In this document: positions 6,801 to 11,151 of the stretch, in pieces
Layout: each line of letters starts with the position of its first letter
How positions within the stretch are numbered: the first letter of the stretch is position 1
NCBI GenBank assembly: GCA_015657535.1
Contig: JADHZB010001270.1
Location: 18,910 to 30,060 of the forward strand
Origin: Nephromyces sp. MM_2019
Lineage: Eukaryota > Apicomplexa > Aconoidasida > Nephromycida
Length of the DNA stretch: 11,151 nucleotides
Direction of reading: 5' to 3'
Translations under genes and position numbers: made by a program
The notes under the pieces: generated by a model
What the model was told of the DNA's origin: nothing
The model's database searches: none
What the model saw: only the letters and a program-made list of their open reading frames with translations

Positions 6801-8532
6801 GTTCCTTCATTACATCTTAAGCGCATTTATCCCAAAACATACAAAGCAGCAGCTACTTCATCACATTTTAAACACAATCATTCCCACACACACACACCAG
6901 GGCAGCTTGAAGCAACACTACCAGGATCTAACCTTGAAACTTTCTCTTGAGATCTCCGTTTTGCATGCCATCTTCACTTGCAACACTCAAGCTAGAACTC
7001 GGAACATGTGCTACAGCGTAGTTATTCGCTAAACCAGGAGATGTTGTTAAACGAGTACTTTCCCCCATGTCTGCCACAATGCTGGTAGTGGGCAGAATAC
7101 TAGGCTTTTTCACTGTTTCTGAGTAAGAAAAAGTATCCAAAAAGCCAAAATCCTTCAAAGACAAGTCTTCGAATCCGTCATCCTTATTGCTAGGAAGCTG
7201 ATTGATTGAGAAATCCTCCAATTTTTCGGTTGAAGATAGAGTTTCTGACGCGATGATGTGTGCAGATCCCCTTATATCAAATCCGGTGGAAAGAGGCCCA
7301 TACAAGGGAGACAATTCTACCTGAAAGTGGGCCATTTTTGACGAATCAATCAGCTTCAAGGGGGGGTTTTTGAGCCCTTCATAAGTTGTTTTCGCATCGA
7401 TTTCAACGCCACTAATACCTTGGCTGTTGCCCAGAAAACCCTTCAATATGGTAGGATTTGATGTCATGCTGCCTTCAGAATGATTTTTGCCCTCTTTTAC
7501 TTGTTGTCTCTTACCCCACCCTGCGCGTGCCTCTGAGTTTTCAACCCTCTTCTTGCAAATATCATCGTGAAGATCCAGTGATTCAGCGATGTTTTCAAAC
7601 TCTTTCCAAGAAAAGGAATCGCCAGGAGAAGAAAACGCAGCAACAGCGTTTCCTGTTCGCTGGGAAGGAAGTAAAGGGCAATTTGCAGACAGCTGAAAAG
7701 TGTCTGTTTTTGGAGATTCTCGAGATTTGAATGTATTAGTGTGCGTGTGTCGGGTTTCAGCGTGTGCTTGTCCGTTATCAGCGTGTATACTCCATCTATC
7801 AGTGGGCATATGCTGGCTCTCAGTGTGCATATCCAACATCTCCTCACACGCACCATTCGTGCAATCACCCACCATCTGTTCACACACACGGTCATACTTA
7901 AAATCCTCAAGGTCTATTGTTTCATCTCCTAAACAAACTCCACGCTGTTCAGCCTTCAAGCTAAACCCAACAGAGTCTTTATCAACCCCCAAAATATCAT
8001 CTCTTCCCCGTTTAAAGGCTTGGCTGCCATTCACTTGCTGAAGCCGCTGAAATGATTCGTCAAAGCCAGGATTAGCTGCTTCAGGAGTATGACTAGCAGC
8101 CCTTGACGGATTCCCACACACAAACGGTGAGCTGCTTTCGTTTTTTTCCGTTTTAGCTTCTCTGTTTCCACCTTCTTTGCGCCTCAAATAATCCACGAAT
8201 AAACGCAACTGACCATTCGGATTAGCCTGAGAGAGTACCCACTTCACATAGTCTGGCTGCTCACGAGCAACCTCTGAAAACGTCTTGTTCTTATGCTTAC
8301 CGATAGAGAAAACTTCCTCCACCATCATGACTCGACGTGGGAAGATGCTTTTATTTGGTTCTCCACAACACACAGTGTGTAGAGCTTCAGGATCTACATC
8401 CCTCTCCAAACATCGCAGCTTGAAGAAAGAAGGCAGTTCATGGGGCTTTCCACCTCGTCGGAGGGTATTAAGTAACATATAAATACGGTGGGTGTGCCTG
8501 TGAGTGACGGGAAAGTAAAGTTTTGATGACAT
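2..8532 (-). CDS. SMARCAL1-like: Split gene for a SMARCAL1/ZRANB3-type SNF2 annealing helicase, 3' end beyond the left edge
   Basis: This is the gene-level entry; separate exon entries follow. Proposed coding pieces in transcript order are 8532-6933, 6626-6419, 6171-6129, 5943-5814, 5367-5330, 4819-4801, 4416-4358, 4217-4134, 3142-3023, 2514-2434, 2254-2190, 1221-1161, 883-837 and perhaps 759-733. Cumulative lengths keep one frame across all joins, giving about 860 residues. Family evidence comes from the core exons: LKPFQ-LEGVNFGLKKDGR, GDEMGLGKT (Walker A), WPVLVVCPSS and RFQWRDQ. Members of this subfamily are nuclear ATPases that rewind RPA-coated single strands and remodel stalled forks; that role is inferred here. 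The N-terminal part before Walker A is about 780 residues, much longer than the roughly 460 of human SMARCAL1. The DExH motif and helicase lobe 2 must lie left of position 1. The TG/CA-rich introns make exon prediction hard, and cDNA could move several boundaries. Confidence 0.85.
29..732. other. Intron (probable), TG-rich on the plus strand
   Basis: The stretch between the tentative 27-nt exon and the edge acceptor is dominated by TGTG-type words on the plus strand from about 220 to 600, that is, CA-rich in the transcript. Open frames here translate to Cys/Val/His-rich strings produced by the dinucleotide bias. I searched for the expected SYDL and DESH motifs of an SNF2 protein on the minus strand and did not find them. 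Confidence 0.5.
733..759 (-). CDS. Tentative 27-nt exon: LMAEPMKN
   Basis: One base after acceptor GAAATCAG completes the Ile codon left by the previous exon, and the frame then reads LMAEPMKN to the donor CCT|GTATGC. Relatives have SYDLLSKLEKQL here, to which ILMAEPMKN is only a loose match. A stronger donor, GTAAGT, lies just beyond at 708-703, but reading to it meets a stop in every usable frame. Treat this as a placeholder for an exon that should exist between 836 and the left edge. Confidence 0.2.
775..803. repeat. (TG)n microsatellite
   Basis: An uninterrupted run of 29 nt of alternating T and G. It sits in the proposed intron immediately 3' of the FFIYAWMSSKGKLI exon and gives a CA tract in the transcript. 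Confidence 0.95.
837..883 (-). CDS. Exon following WLPHK (probable): FFIYAWMSSKGKLI
   Basis: The acceptor TTTTGCATTTTTAG (or CAG three bases on, which drops one Gln) precedes FFIYAWMSSKGKLI and the donor ATAAT|GTAGGA. Phase 0 at the start fits the previous exon. In relatives this position holds a strand, a short loop with Gly-Lys, then the strand leading to the conserved SYDL. The strand-loop-GKLI order is right, but SYDL itself is not found nearby, so the call is moderate. Confidence 0.52.
1161..1221 (-). CDS. Core exon with SNF2 motif RFQWRDQ ... HWLPHK
   Basis: The acceptor TTTTATCTTCACAG and donor GAGCAG|GTAGGT frame 61 nt that encode RFQWRDQAKHWLPHKITPEQ. SMARCAL1 relatives have PSSLRxxW...E/DxxxxWLP at this place, so the alignment is direct and leaves no doubt about the family. 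One leading base completes the Ile codon begun in the previous exon, and the 3' end is phase 0. Confidence 0.94.
1222..2189. other. Intron of the SNF2 gene, 968 nt
   Basis: The exons on both sides join in phase (two bases plus one), so no exon is required inside. The donor-side part (about 1796-2060) is CA-rich on the plus strand, hence TG-rich in the transcript. Open frames at 1445-1726 (plus) and 1840-1652 (minus) were examined. Neither fits the phase or the expected SNF2 sequence. Confidence 0.7.
2190..2254 (-). CDS. Core exon with SNF2 motif Ia: ALAIAAFYSDDWPVLVVCPS
   Basis: The acceptor CTGTGTGCAG leads into ALAIAAFYSDDWPVLVVCPS plus SS, directly continuing GLGKTLQ from the previous exon, and the donor TCGAT|GTAAGG follows. 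The WPxLVVCPSS string is motif Ia of SNF2 helicases. It ends with two bases that pair with a single leading base in the next exon (ATC, Ile), giving PSSIRFQW across the junction. The intron to the left is nearly 1 kb; the one to the right is 179 nt. Confidence 0.94.
2434..2514 (-). CDS. Core exon with Walker A motif (SNF2 motif I)
   Basis: The 81-nt exon lies between acceptor TTGATTGCAG and donor CAG|GTATGT. It encodes LEGVNFGLKKDGRVLIGDEM followed by GLGKTLQ. DEMGLGKT is the nucleotide-binding P-loop of SNF2 ATPases, and the GR-x-LIGDEMGLGKT form is characteristic of the SMARCAL1/ZRANB3 branch. The invariant Lys and Thr that contact ATP phosphates are present. The exon is symmetric (phase 0 at both ends), so skipping would give an in-frame protein without the P-loop. 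Confidence 0.95.
2515..3022. other. Intron of the SNF2 gene, 508 nt, with a minisatellite
   Basis: This lies between the Walker A exon and the LKPFQ exon, which join in phase 0. It is CA-rich on the plus strand and contains the compound repeat at 2803-2976. No exon is needed or seen. Confidence 0.85.
2803..2976. repeat. Compound GGTTAA/CACA minisatellite
   Basis: A 28-nt block beginning GGGTTCACACATACAAATAC is present identically at 2803-2830 and 2888-2915. A second block, GAGGTTAA followed by an AGAAACACAGGTTAA-type string, occurs at 2842-2871 and again at 2943-2972. The A-B-A-B order with 85 and 101 bp spacing shows a duplicated higher-order unit. GGTTAA or GGTTAGGG words punctuate CA-rich spacers. 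Confidence 0.85.
3023..3142 (-). CDS. Exon 10-type core exon: linker and LKPFQ motif of SNF2
   Basis: The acceptor CCTCTCTCTTTCAG is strong. The 120-nt exon (40 codons, phase 0 at both ends) reads LPKKTAFILMGETSEDTAIR and later IDFHLGEILTRELKPFQ, then the donor CAG|GTTTTA. The closing LKPFQ joins the LEGVNFGL of the next exon to rebuild the Q-motif region (LxPFQxEGVxFxL) typical of SMARCAL1/ZRANB3 proteins. That exact join is the clearest evidence for the splice model. No intervening exon is needed between this piece and exon 8, because both sides are phase 0. Confidence 0.87.
3143..4133. other. Intron of the SNF2 gene, 991 nt, with opposed TG and CA halves
   Basis: The left part (about 3340-3720) is TG-rich on the plus strand and the right part (about 3900-4090) is CA-rich, including (CA)n at 3985-3999. 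Both flanking exons are phase 0. A minus-strand open stretch at about 3905-3730 has some protein-like sequence (FDLRAECIYTLKYIF), but no combination of splice sites gives the length divisible by three that is needed, so it is left out. Confidence 0.7.
4134..4217 (-). CDS. Exon 8: ELVPSFILRSFPKFVEYAKS linker before the SNF2 core
   Basis: The acceptor TGTGTGTTGCAG precedes 84 nt (28 codons, phase 0 at both ends) ending at the good donor TCG|GTAAGG. The product is SFLCELELVPSFILRSFPKF followed by VEYAKSQS. Relatives of SMARCAL1 carry a similar helical stretch with an Ile/Val-Pro and a Phe-x-Glu/Asp-Tyr just before the SNF2 domain. The exon is symmetric, so skipping it would keep frame. Confidence 0.62.
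4358..4416 (-). CDS. Exon 7: ATYSPTELHELFGFNLRVF
   Basis: A pyrimidine-rich run (TTCTTCTTGGCTGCTTCTTC) ends in the acceptor GCCAAAG. The open frame then reads ATYSPTELHELFGFNLRVF up to TTTTT|GTAGAA, in phase with exon 8. The amphipathic helix TELHELFGF followed by a short strand would suit the end of a HARP-like module (helix, then strand). On the plus strand the same spot carries ATGTGGCAG|GTAAGT, a chance donor-like string. Confidence 0.5.
4418..4800. other. Intron (probable), strongly TG/G-rich on the plus strand
   Basis: This stretch carries (GT)n at 4509-4529 and G-rich words such as GGGGTGG and GGTGGTGG between 4460 and 4670. In the transcript it is CA/C-rich and ends in a clear pyrimidine tract before exon 7. 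Open frames on both strands translate to His/Thr/Pro or Gly/Val/Trp low-complexity strings. Confidence 0.6.
4801..4819 (-). CDS. Exon 6 (tentative): 19-nt microexon, GEIPLP
   Basis: A link is needed between exon 5, which ends in phase 0, and exon 7, which needs one carried base. The stretch AAACCAG|GGAGAAATACCACTTCCCC|GTATGC has an acceptor, a donor of the form used elsewhere in this gene, and exactly the right phases, giving GEIPLP plus a split His codon. An in-frame TAA just upstream prevents any longer version. Nineteen bases can match by chance, so the call is weak. Confidence 0.28.
4820..5329. other. Intron (probable) containing the 19-bp minisatellite
   Basis: Between exon 5 and the tentative exon 6. 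Apart from the tandem repeat (5134-5306) it holds short TG and CA words and a pyrimidine-rich stretch around 4935-4950 on the minus strand. A possible exon at 4830-4925 was tried and rejected on phase. Confidence 0.5.
5134..5306. repeat. Nine-copy 19-bp minisatellite
   Basis: Nine head-to-tail copies, eight of 19 bp and one of 21 bp. The plus-strand consensus is close to ACACTGATAAGCTGTATGT; examples are ACACTGATAAGTTGTGCGT, ACACTGATAAGTTGCACGT and ACACTGGTAAGCTGTATGC. Two copies begin GTAG instead of ACAC. Divergence between copies suggests an old array. Confidence 0.92.
5330..5367 (-). CDS. Exon 5: AAKYDAICQALME, possible HARP helix
   Basis: The acceptor AAGATTTTCAG precedes 38 nt that continue exon 4 in phase to give AAKYDAICQALME. 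The donor is either GAG|GTAGTA or, three bases later, GTA|GTAAGG (adding one Val); both keep phase 0. In SMARCAL1 relatives the HARP domain has a strand, then A-x-K-F/Y-x-Y-[DN] and a helix of the type VIEAFKKI, and this piece fits that layout. The diagnostic Trp-containing strand that normally follows was not found. Confidence 0.55.
5368..5813. other. Intron of the SNF2 gene, 446 nt
   Basis: Exons 4 and 5 join in phase across it. CA words on the plus strand lie at about 5600-5700. A perfect inverted repeat, AGCTTCATA at 5531-5539 and TATGAAGCT at 5543-5551, has a 3-nt loop. No further exon is needed. Confidence 0.6.
5814..5943 (-). CDS. Exon 4: INLSEVQKPAKLQKIPL ... FRIVAFTRS
   Basis: The frame encodes INLSEVQKPAKLQKIPLTIK, then LALEINSTTSFRIVAFTRS, and ends at the strong donor TCCG|GTAAGA with one base carried. 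That phase fits the next exon exactly. Other frames stop inside the piece. The start is set at the second of two close acceptors (CACAG|AG|ACA), because using the first would join to TAG after exon 3. The strand-like FRIVAF segment followed by the next exon resembles the beginning of a HARP-type domain (beta strands, then a helix). That match is weak and inferred mainly from position just before an SNF2 core. Confidence 0.58.
5944..6128. other. Intron with a dense CA tract, 185 nt
   Basis: From about 5963 to 6070 the plus strand is almost entirely CA words, ending in (CA)n at 6051-6069, so the transcript is TG-rich throughout. The ORFs reported on both strands here are low-complexity translations of this tract. 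Confidence 0.6.
6129..6171 (-). CDS. Exon 3 (probable): 43-nt Cys-rich piece
   Basis: The splice signals are good on both sides. A branch-like CTAAC lies about 20 nt before GCTGCTATCAG, and the donor TTTT|GTAAGT is textbook. In the frame that fits both neighbours it encodes CCVFSSKVMCASCF, a cluster of four Cys that could bind metal, though no known finger type is evident. The alternative frame LLRFLVKSDVCKLF looks at least as protein-like, but joined to the first AG of the next exon it makes an immediate TAG. Confidence 0.45.
6419..6626 (-). CDS. Exon 2 (probable): SRNVRMPVYSEML ... LDAALRRNCWDFDE
   Basis: The acceptor TTTGCCTTCTCAG at 6639-6627 leads into 208 nt free of stops in the phase demanded by exon 1 (one base carried plus CT). 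The product starts SRNVRMPVYSEMLMDHASS and contains QRLDAALRRNCWDFDE, a probable amphipathic helix. I do not recognise a family. The proposed donor is ATACT|GTATGAG. The last 20 or so codons run through CA-rich sequence that looks like intron, so the real donor may lie earlier, for example at GAAT|GTTATG. Phase agreement at both ends is the main support. Confidence 0.45.
6627..6932. other. Intron between exons 1 and 2, 306 nt
   Basis: The donor side is TTTCAAG|GTTAGA followed in the transcript by a TG tract (plus-strand (CA)n at about 6885-6898); the acceptor side is TTTGCCTTCTCAG. A short phrase resembling CAGTTCCTTCATTACATCTT recurs loosely at 6799 and 6854 (CTTCATCACATTTTAA). No exon seen. 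Confidence 0.5.
6933..8532 (-). CDS. Exon 1: GKHK-type N-terminal domain and long polar linker
   Basis: This is the longest open frame in the window (533 codons plus one base). Residues about 71-118 (8322-8179) form a compact domain with VFSIGKHKNKTFSEVA, PDYVKWVLSQ and QLRLFVDYLRR. This is the pattern of the small GKHKGK domain found at the C terminus of ExoX-like nucleases and in various eukaryotic proteins. The rest is Ser/Glu/Lys/Asp-rich and probably disordered, with a 7-residue repeat at about 235-266. The exon is taken to end at CAAG|GTTAGA, leaving one base that pairs with the two-base start of the next proposed exon; reading on hits TAG at 6930-6928. The start is uncertain. The first Met is at 8532, a second at 8478 (MLLNTLRRGG) lies closer to conserved-looking sequence, and CCGTCACTCACAG just upstream looks like a splice acceptor, so a 5' exon further right is possible. 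I see no RPA- or PCNA-binding motif I would vouch for. Confidence 0.72.
7736..7840 (-). repeat. In-frame 21-bp coding repeat (7-residue unit) in exon 1
   Basis: The base string TCAG recurs on the plus strand at 7757, 7778, 7799 and 7820, exactly 21 bp apart, with a TTAG at 7736 extending the phase. Translated on the minus strand the units are TESQHMP, TDRWSIH, ADNGQAH and AETRHTH, with His at the last position of three of four. A period that is a multiple of three fits translation. The core CACTGATA also occurs in the 19-bp intron minisatellite at 5134-5306, but on the other strand. Confidence 0.7.
8179..8322 (-). other. GKHKNK-type small domain within exon 1
   Basis: Residues about 71-118 of the exon 1 product read VEEVFSIGKHKNKTFSEV, then REQPDYVKWVLSQ, then GQLRLFVDYLRR. 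The Gly-Lys-His-Lys turn, the following KTFSEV helix start, the Tyr-x-x-Trp pair and the closing helix are the hallmarks of the domain seen at the C terminus of ExoX-like 3'-5' exonucleases and as a stand-alone module in plants and protists. Its role in those proteins is poorly defined; a nucleic-acid-binding role would suit its neighbours. The rest of a nuclease is not visible here, so no catalytic activity is implied. Confidence 0.6.
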
Positions 8533-8674
8533 GCTGATGGGATGTGCAATACGTGTGTGGAAACACCCTCAAACATCGTAGACATGTGCTTATGGGGAGG
8601 AGGAGTGTGAAGAAAGAGAGCTGAGAAAAAGGATATACATAGTCAGGAATATGTGTGTTTGATGGCGGTGCACG

Positions 8675-8688
8675 CTCACATATGTGAG
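8675..8688. repeat. 14-bp perfect palindrome CTCACATATGTGAG
   Basis: The two halves are exact reverse complements with no spacer, about 145 bp upstream of the first Met of exon 1. The core CACATATGTG contains an E-box-like CATATG. It could be a dimeric factor site or a by-product of TG/CA composition. Confidence 0.6.
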
Positions 8689-8692
8689 TGTA

Positions 8693-8788
8693 TATATGGT
8701 GGAGGGGTACACACAAGTGTGCGTGCATACATACATGGTGGGGAGCACAAACATGCTCATATAGATGACCCCCCTACCACCATAAATA
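8693..8788. repeat. Imperfect inverted repeat around a 60-bp loop
   Basis: The plus strand TATATGGTGGAGGGGT near 8693-8708 pairs with ACCCCCCTACCACCATAAATA at 8768-8788, interrupted by a single bulged T/A and extra C residues. A third, partial copy of the arm (CATGGTGGGG) lies at 8734-8743. Confidence 0.6.
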
Positions 8789-8900
8789 CATACATACACA
8801 CACACATACATACGAATTCATATACTTTGATGCACAACATAAAGCAACAAAAACATCTACATACACACATACGATCAAGAAATACCTCAAGAGAGATATG

Positions 8901-9880
8901 ATGCTACCTCTCAGATGAAGAAAAAATAAAAAATCCAAAAAATTAGCTCCATTAAAAAATCAAAGGATTACCTAGAGGATATCACCAACTCCAGTAAAAT
9001 GCATGAAGCCAGCACCATAAGTCATCCAATACCCAATCGTAGGAAATTTTAATACAACCTCTCTGGTTGATTACTAGAAGCGACAAGTGTAGATGAAGAT
9101 GCGGCATTAAAAAAAAGTTTCTTCAAGTAGCACTGAAAGATGAAACAAAATAGCGACTGAAAACCAAAATATTCTTCAAAAAAAACACGCACACAGCGGA
9201 AACAAAGGCGAGAATTAGGTCGCGAAGATGATGAGGTAATTTACAGCTTTGCCACAATATAAATATCAAAATCAAATACATTTTACATAAATTTGGATAC
9301 TCTTAAACTAGCAGAAGATCAGGCTGCCGCATAGAATTGTGGGTCAACCATAATCATCCAAGGCATAGCAGGAAGAAGCTGTTTGACTGATGAAGCTACA
9401 TCATACAGTGCAGTTCATGAAAGGTTCCAGGTGTATATACATTGCTGAAATTCAGCAATTAATGATAAAGATGAGCCTGAGATCCTGAAAGTCTAACATT
9501 GCAGCTGGAGTAATGCTGTCTAATCTCTTTTCTAGCTCCCTTTACCATTAACGGTACTTTTGAAAGTTGTCAAAAGCTCATTTTAATAGCGGAACCACAG
9601 CAGATAAGAATACATCACTTGCAGTATGGATCCTAAATTGAGAATTTTAAGTCTAGTCATAACCAAAGCATGGCGAACGCACGAAGCGATTTAATTTGAT
9701 GGGTGTGATACACTTTAAATACTCTGCCATCAAAATCTACCTCGAACTATATCGAAAGATTTTACTCACATTAGATACAAGCAGCGTAATACTGAAAGGG
9801 AGAATTGATAATACTAGGGCAGCATTATGATAAGCATTAACCTTGCGCGCGATTAACCCAAAATGCATATTATTTTTACA
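8901..9880. other. Non-repetitive stretch without a recognisable gene
   Basis: TG/CA tracts stop near 8880 (only a short CACGCACACA at 9186-9195 remains). Stops are frequent in all frames and no open frame of note occurs. One 19-nt palindrome, ATTGCTGAAATTCAGCAAT, lies at 9441-9459. I see no RNA gene, terminal repeat or conserved motif. Confidence 0.5.
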
Positions 9881-11151
9881 AAACAAAACAGAGAATCTCT
9901 TCAACATAAGCTGTTAGTGTTCCTTTTTGAGGTAATGATTGAATTCATACTTGTCACTGCTCCGATAATCACTAGATTATATAGGGCATCACTCTCAGGC
10001 AAAGTGTGCCCCCGCGATAGAGCATAATACATAAACAAGTTTCGAAGCTTGAGGGCCTTTCTAGGGTCATTGAACTCAGAGTATAAACTCACGGTAAAAA
10101 ACCACCGCAGATCACGCGGTGTATTACATGCCGTGGCAGCAATAAACGGCTAAAAAATTCTCGTGATTATAATAGACACTAGCGGGACAGAGTTTATTCC
10201 AGATTCCTAGACGAAAGGAAACGCAAGACGTACATGAATTAGTCACCACTAGCTTCTGAGACTACAAGGAAAAAATTAAAAACAACCGTCCTTGCTAATA
10301 TGATTGACGATAGCAAAAAAATTCATTCCCGCGGTTAAGGTACGGAACGACCCATGTAAATATAACCGCTAAAATTGTGCTTTTACCCCTTCAATCAACG
10401 CGTAACTAAATAACACTGTACTCAGGATCTTCCTTGACATAGACGATAACACCACATGGAATGCAGCCCTATTAGCCACGTGACACTGGCTAGGTTGACG
10501 GCAAGTTATTCCTCTCAGGAATTTGACTTCATACTAGGAAATCAGTAACTGCAAGGATGTTAATGGCCATCAAAAGATGACGCCTCACTCAACCTTGATT
10601 ACTAGGGGTACATAATCGCCTAGCATGTTTTCGGTGAAAATGCAGCCCATCAACTTAGAAGCCAATAAGTAGGAGTAAATGCGGTGTGATAAAATGAAAG
10701 TAAACGAACAATGCACGATACAAAAACCTGCATTCAAAAAACACATCAAGCCGCGGAAATAAATTACACAGTACAAATGTTGCAAGAAGGTAACTAATCC
10801 CTTGAAACTGTTAAGTGGTGCAGGATACTAGACACTCGCAGATTACATATTACGCTCTTCATGCTAAGCCCGTAACGCAAAAGGGGCAACCAAAACTTAT
10901 CTTGAACCAATTATAACATACTCCGAGTCCGGATGCCAGTATAATTACTCTTGGTGATGCCTACGCTATCTAGAGGCTAGTCTAGTACCTCATTTACTGC
11001 TCCATATACAAAATCACCCCGACAGCAATCAATATGGACCCATCACAAATCCTGCTCAACTTCCACACCAGCAGATCGCAAGACAAGCCCACTCTCGTGC
11101 TTACAATACCCGGTTGCAACTAAGTCGTCTACAAAGGATGTATCATTTCCA
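9881..11151. other. Non-repetitive stretch with open fragments on the minus strand, no gene assigned
   Basis: Several minus-strand fragments look more protein-like than chance composition would suggest: about 10157-9901 (SEFNDPRKALKLRNLFMYYA, then LSRGHTLPESDALYNLVIIG), about 10785-10585 (hydrophobic, then a string ending DYVPLVIKVE before a stop), and about 11149-11045 (NDTSFVDDLVATGYCKHESG). None joins to another by clear splice sites and none matches a family I can name. Open runs of this length are expected by chance in about 1.3 kb read in six frames. Confidence 0.4.
9901..10157 (-). CDS. Possible exon of an unidentified protein
   Basis: Read on the minus strand, GAGAATTTTTTAG at 10170-10158 resembles an acceptor and is followed by about 85 open codons: PFIAATACNTPRDLRWFFTV, later NDPRKALKLRNLFMYYALSR and ESDALYNLVIIGAV, ending at TGA. 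The spacing of ALKL-x-x-LF, a Gly-x-x-x-P turn and LYN-x-x-I recalls a pentatricopeptide (PPR) repeat, but only loosely. Length alone is within chance expectation, and no start, donor or partner exon could be fixed. Confidence 0.22.

Larger units (their letters stand above)
8533..8900. promoter_or_regulatory. Region 5' of exon 1: TG/CA-rich leader, promoter or 5' intron
   Basis: The sequence is still of the TG/CA type seen in the introns, which suggests that it is transcribed or is a first intron. It contains the perfect 14-bp palindrome CTCACATATGTGAG at 8675-8688 and an imperfect inverted repeat (TATATGGTGGAGGGG near 8693-8707 against CCCCCCTACCACCATA near 8769-8784). I see no convincing TATA box or other core promoter element in a position I could defend. 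Confidence 0.35.

Noticed and set aside
7458..8482. Open frames on both strands overlapping exon 1
   Set aside because: They are shadows of the 533-codon frame. None has a domain, whereas the main frame has the GKHK module.
8468..8901. Open frames rich in Thr, His, Ile and Tyr upstream of exon 1
   Set aside because: Produced by CACATA-type repeats on both strands, with no coding evidence.
10090..10150. Possible organellar rRNA fragment (string ATTACATGCCGTGGCAGCA)
   Set aside because: Only a vague resemblance to the small-subunit 530-loop region, with wrong bases at invariant positions.
10330..10365. Possible large-subunit rRNA fragment (GGTTAAGGTACGGAACG)
   Set aside because: It resembles the CTAAGGTAGCGAAATTCC segment but differs at key positions, with no flanking rRNA sequence.

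Overview
This is nuclear DNA from a eukaryote, most likely a unicellular one (a protist or alga). It is AT-leaning, has no bacterial-style gene packing, and holds one long gene on the minus strand cut into many short exons by GT-AG introns full of TG/CA dinucleotide tracts. I cannot name the lineage from the sequence. Most long open frames in the window are open only because TG/CA-rich DNA lacks stop codons, and they are not genes.

The central result is a split SNF2-family gene that reads leftwards from about 8532 and leaves the window at its left edge. Exons were placed by eye from splice signals, reading phase and protein similarity. Three adjacent exons near the left give an unbroken SMARCAL1/HARP (ZRANB3-related) ATPase signature: LKPFQ, then LEGVNFGLKKDGR and GDEMGLGKT (Walker A), then WPVLVVCPSS, then RFQWRDQ and HWLPHK. 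Proposed coding pieces in transcript order are 8532-6933, 6626-6419, 6171-6129, 5943-5814, 5367-5330, 4819-4801, 4416-4358, 4217-4134, 3142-3023, 2514-2434, 2254-2190, 1221-1161, 883-837 and perhaps 759-733, with another acceptor at the left edge. Every junction is in phase. The four core exons (3142-1161) are secure, those between 6626 and 4134 are moderate, and the 19-nt and 27-nt pieces are tentative. The assembled product is about 860 residues up to the window edge and still lacks the DExH box and the second helicase lobe.

From the N terminus, the predicted protein has a small GKHKNK-type domain (like the C-terminal extension of ExoX-type exonucleases) near residues 71-118. A long polar, probably disordered linker follows and contains an exact 21-bp/7-residue repeat. 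Then come a middle section of short exons that may include a HARP-like module, and the SNF2 ATPase. Known SMARCAL1/ZRANB3 proteins rewind RPA-coated DNA and reverse stalled replication forks. That role is an inference by family here.

The introns hold the other structure: a nine-copy 19-bp minisatellite (5134-5306) whose unit resembles, in opposite orientation, the 21-bp coding repeat in exon 1; a second compound minisatellite (2803-2976); and separated TG and CA tracts that could base-pair in the pre-mRNA. Right of about 8900 the TG/CA tracts nearly vanish and the sequence changes character. No gene can be supported there, only a few open fragments on the minus strand.
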